The notes beneath the pieces are model-generated. The model did no database searches. It saw nothing but the letters and a program-made list of their open reading frames with translations, and had not been told where the DNA came from. Made by a program: the position numbers and the translations under genes. Below, piece after piece: positions 61,769-64,000 of a stretch of DNA of 64,000 bases. Within the stretch, counting starts at the first letter, position 1; the number at the start of each line of letters is the position of its first letter. This stretch comes from Dielma fastidiosa (GTDB taxonomy: Bacteria > Bacillota_I > Bacilli_A > Erysipelotrichales > Erysipelotrichaceae): the NCBI RefSeq assembly GCF_000313565.1, contig NZ_HE578925.1, positions 325,305-389,304 on the forward strand, given 5' to 3'.

Positions 61769-62293
61769 TTAGAGTCTTATTTGCTCAATAATATGTTTTG
61801 TGTTTTCTCCTATGGACTTTGTTCCATCCACTCGTATAATAGGACAGTTTAAAGATTGCAGCCATTCTTCAACAACATTTTCATCTCTAAATTGAACAAG
61901 ATTAAAGAAGTTGTTTTCCTGCTCATATAAATCTCCACCCGGCAGCATTCTATTACCAAATTTCTGAAAAGAACGGTTTTTAACGCGTTGTAACCGAACA
62001 TCTTTCGGAACATCAATCAAAACGGCATACTGTAAATAGGGATAGAACCATTCTCCGTAATCCCCTTTTACTGAAGCAAGAACAAAATTTTCATATATTT
62101 TAATTTCATCGAAAAGGAGCTTTGTAGCTTCTTCGCGGGTGCGTGGATAAGCATAAATATAATGATGATCCGCCATAGGAAAATACAGGCTTTCGTTATC
62201 AATAAAATGAAAATTTAATTTCTCTGCTAAGACTTTTCCCAACGTACTCTTTCCAGTCCCGTTTAGACCACATACAATTATTCCTGTTCCCAC
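61769..62293 (-). CDS. P-loop kinase-like AAA_18 family ATPase
   Basis: This 174-aa cytosolic protein has Walker A GLNGTGKST (9-17), then an adenylate/shikimate-kinase-like fold with HFIDNESLYFP, YAYPRTREEA and a lid-like VKNRSFQKFGNRMLPGG. It starts at GTG 62293, six bases after GGAGAG. It is the only minus-strand gene in this end and sits in a patch of foreign-looking composition. Substrate unknown; similar proteins occur on mobile DNA of gut Firmicutes, from memory only. Confidence 0.75.
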   Translation of the reverse strand: MGTGIIVCGLNGTGKSTLGKVLAEKLNFHFIDNESLYFPMADHHYIYAYPRTREEATKLLFDEIKIYENFVLASVKGDYGEWFYPYLQYAVLIDVPKDVRLQRVKNRSFQKFGNRMLPGGDLYEQENNFFNLVQFRDENVVEEWLQSLNCPIIRVDGTKSIGENTKHIIEQIRL

Positions 62294-62770
62294 AAATTTC
62301 TCTCCATTAAATTCCGATTTGCTGAATACGCCTTATAAGCCAAAGGTGTATTTGTTTACATTCTAAAGCTACACCTCATAAAAGTCAAATTTAGAGCGGC
62401 ATAGTTAAAAACTGTTACTTGTTTCTACAAGCCTTTATAACGCTTTAGTAAATATGGGCGGCATTTGGGCTGCAAATCGTCCAATATATAAACTATACAT
62501 TTGGCTAAAACCCAGTAACCATGCGCTTTCCAGCTTATTGGGAAGCCTTAACCTGCTGGAAAAATATCTATTTTTTATTACTATCATGGAGTGTAAGATA
62601 TAAATTATAATGTACAAATTAGCTGTAACAAGATTGTAAATAAATTTCATTTCAAATAGCGAAATATCATAATATATAATTATTAATAGTAAATAAATAT
62701 TAAATATAATTAAAAGTTGTTGATTTAAATACCTTTATGTGAAATAATTAATTTGACGGAGGGAAAGTCA
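62294..62770. other. AT-rich intergenic spacer
   Basis: A 477-base gap holds no convincing gene. It contains an AGGTGTA/TACACCT inverted repeat (62344-62376), a 49-codon frame at 62455-62604 lacking a ribosome site, and a very AT-rich run after about 62600. A weak TTGATT/AATAAT promoter for the lipoprotein lies near 62720-62750. Confidence 0.5.
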
Positions 62771-63967
62771 ATGAAAAACAAAATAATCAGTATTCTATCA
62801 GTATCAGCCTTAGTGCTAGGACTAAGCGCTTGTTCGACAGAAAACAAAGATCCTAAACCAGAGATTGAGGTCAAGGAGCCGGCTGTGGAAACATTCGCGG
62901 CAGAGTATGAAATGAAGGGTACGACATCCAGCGGCAAGCCTAAAAATGATACATTCATTTTTGAAGGTAAAACTGAAGATGGCATCATCACAGAATTGAA
63001 TTTTGATATTATCCGCAACAAAGGCAGCGAAGGTGAGTATTCGAAAAAAGATATTATGGGATATTTAATGAATATCTCTGATGCGGCTGTAGAAAAGACA
63101 GCAGACGGCTATAAGCTGACAACTTTAACCGCTTATGGTTATGATCCTGCTTATGGTGAAGGTGCGCTTGCGCAGTTCATGGTTTCAGCTTCATGCGATA
63201 ATCTGACTGACACAACAACATTTAAGGAACTGAATTTCAGGGATGACGCCTTGTCTTCACCGGATAATGCAGTATCTGTAGCGATGGATAAAGCGTTGTT
63301 AGCCTATGGCTATCTTGCAAAGGATGGCGGCATCGAACTGAATGAAGAGACATTGGTGAAAGATATTCTCAGTATGCATGGTTTATATGCTGATGGTTCT
63401 TATCAGGAAGGATCTAAACGTATCTCATTTGCCGGCTATCATGGCGGCAGAAGCTACGGCGAACAGATGGCAGCCATTGAAGCTTATATTTTAGAAAACA
63501 AAATGACATTAGAAGATGTCTACGAAATGTTTAAAACAACAAATCAGGCCAGTGAGCCGATTGAAGAAAGAGACACCATTTCTGGAGCGACAATTACCTT
63601 TGTCGGTGATTTCCAGAGAATGGTTTATCTTGCGATTCATGGTGAATTATTTGAAGGTGTGGTAACTCATACAACGACTGACGGTAATACTAAGGTTGAG
63701 GTTGTAACTCAAGGCTACGGCGGTGAAATGGAAACCCATGTCACTTTTGATGCGGAAGGTAAAATTACCGCAATCAATGTCAGAGATGCTCAGGAAACCG
63801 AAAATGTCGGCGGTGTATTAACGGCTGAAAATTCTGATTTCATCAATGCTTTAATCGCAGGTCAAGACGATTTAAGCAAGGTAGATGCAGTGTCAGGCGC
63901 TACGGTTACTTCCAATGCGATGATTAAAGCTGTCGAATTGGCTGTAGAATATTATAAAGGTTTATAG
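62771..63967 (+). CDS. FMN-binding lipoprotein with two SGAT flavinylation motifs
   Basis: This 398-aa exported lipoprotein has a signal peptide ending LSAC (Cys21). Two ApbE-type flavinylation motifs are visible: DTISGATIT (near 268-276) and DAVSGATVT (near 371-379). The second lies in a clear FMN_bind domain (VTFDAEGKITAINVRDAQE). The first 250 residues are acidic and unassigned. Covalent FMN on outward-facing lipoproteins serves extracellular electron transfer in other Firmicutes (PplA-like). ATG 62771 follows GGAGGGAAAG. No apbE or dehydrogenase gene is nearby. Confidence 0.8.
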   Translation: MKNKIISILSVSALVLGLSACSTENKDPKPEIEVKEPAVETFAAEYEMKGTTSSGKPKNDTFIFEGKTEDGIITELNFDIIRNKGSEGEYSKKDIMGYLMNISDAAVEKTADGYKLTTLTAYGYDPAYGEGALAQFMVSASCDNLTDTTTFKELNFRDDALSSPDNAVSVAMDKALLAYGYLAKDGGIELNEETLVKDILSMHGLYADGSYQEGSKRISFAGYHGGRSYGEQMAAIEAYILENKMTLEDVYEMFKTTNQASEPIEERDTISGATITFVGDFQRMVYLAIHGELFEGVVTHTTTDGNTKVEVVTQGYGGEMETHVTFDAEGKITAINVRDAQETENVGGVLTAENSDFINALIAGQDDLSKVDAVSGATVTSNAMIKAVELAVEYYKGL

Positions 63968-63974
63968 AAACAGG

Positions 63975-64000
63975 AACTCTCCGCATACGCGGGGAGTTTT
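63975..64000 (+). terminator. Terminator after the FMN lipoprotein
   Basis: AACTCTCCGC pairs with GCGGGGAGTT (one G-T) around ATAC and is followed by T residues at the window edge. Confidence 0.85.

Noticed and set aside
62455..62604. 49-codon frame with a hydrophobic C-terminal half
   Set aside because: There is no ribosome site and the opposite strand is also open, so neither is supported.

Overview
The window looks like a chromosome segment of a low-to-moderate G+C Firmicute using the standard code (TGA is used as a stop throughout). Erysipelotrichia is my best guess. The reasons are the Bacillus-like ordering of conserved blocks, AGGAGG ribosome sites, a short Mycoplasma-length SMC (978 aa), Prp-processed L27 and several Firmicutes-type leaders. 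This placement is inference; no rRNA gene is present to settle it. Almost all genes lie on the + strand. I see no phage, insertion sequence or CRISPR array.

Layout. 0-13 kb is mixed metabolism and stress: a cut gene end, YbaK-type deacylase, a riboswitch-controlled Na+/Ca2+-exchanger-like transporter, small proteins, AlkC-type DNA repair with an SDR, tRNA-Thr, a glycosidase-like gene followed by a 56-aa membrane protein, a HAD phosphatase, thioredoxin, and a three-gene MacB-like ABC operon with an exported Ig-repeat protein. 13.2-18.1 kb is a regulator plus potABCD polyamine uptake operon; its PotA carries two extra Ig-like repeats inside the TOBE domain. Next come a Leu-Cys-Leu tRNA cluster, a zinc-ribbon membrane protein, an LRR protein and an RlmA-type methyltransferase. 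20.5-22.1 kb holds three prepilin-like genes in tandem; the third has lost the prepilin peptidase site, and a fourth prepilin lies at 29.5 kb.

22.2-44.6 kb is a core housekeeping run: ffh, rpsP, khpA, rimM, trmD, rplS, three tandem signal peptidase I genes (the middle one a hybrid made by a tandem duplication), rbgA, rnhB, dprA, topA, trmFO, xerC-like, rpsB, tsf, pyrH, frr, uppS, cdsA, dxr, rseP and topB. 44.7-48.7 kb has two paralogous membrane proteins of unknown function flanking a UvrA-like ATPase. 49-61.4 kb is smc-ftsY-ylxM, ackA, nrnA-like, dnaE, then rplU-prp-rpmA-obgE. In Bacillus the smc-ftsY-ylxM block directly precedes ffh; here about 27 kb separates them and the order is exchanged.

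The last 2.5 kb differs: a G+C-rich, strongly structured non-coding block follows obgE, then an antisense P-loop kinase-like gene, a very AT-rich spacer and a lipoprotein with two flavinylation-type SGAT motifs. This is the most likely horizontally acquired patch.

The most unusual items are the PotA insertion, the hybrid signal peptidase, the divergent pilin paralogue, the paralogue pair around the UvrA-like gene, and the structured G+C-rich block.
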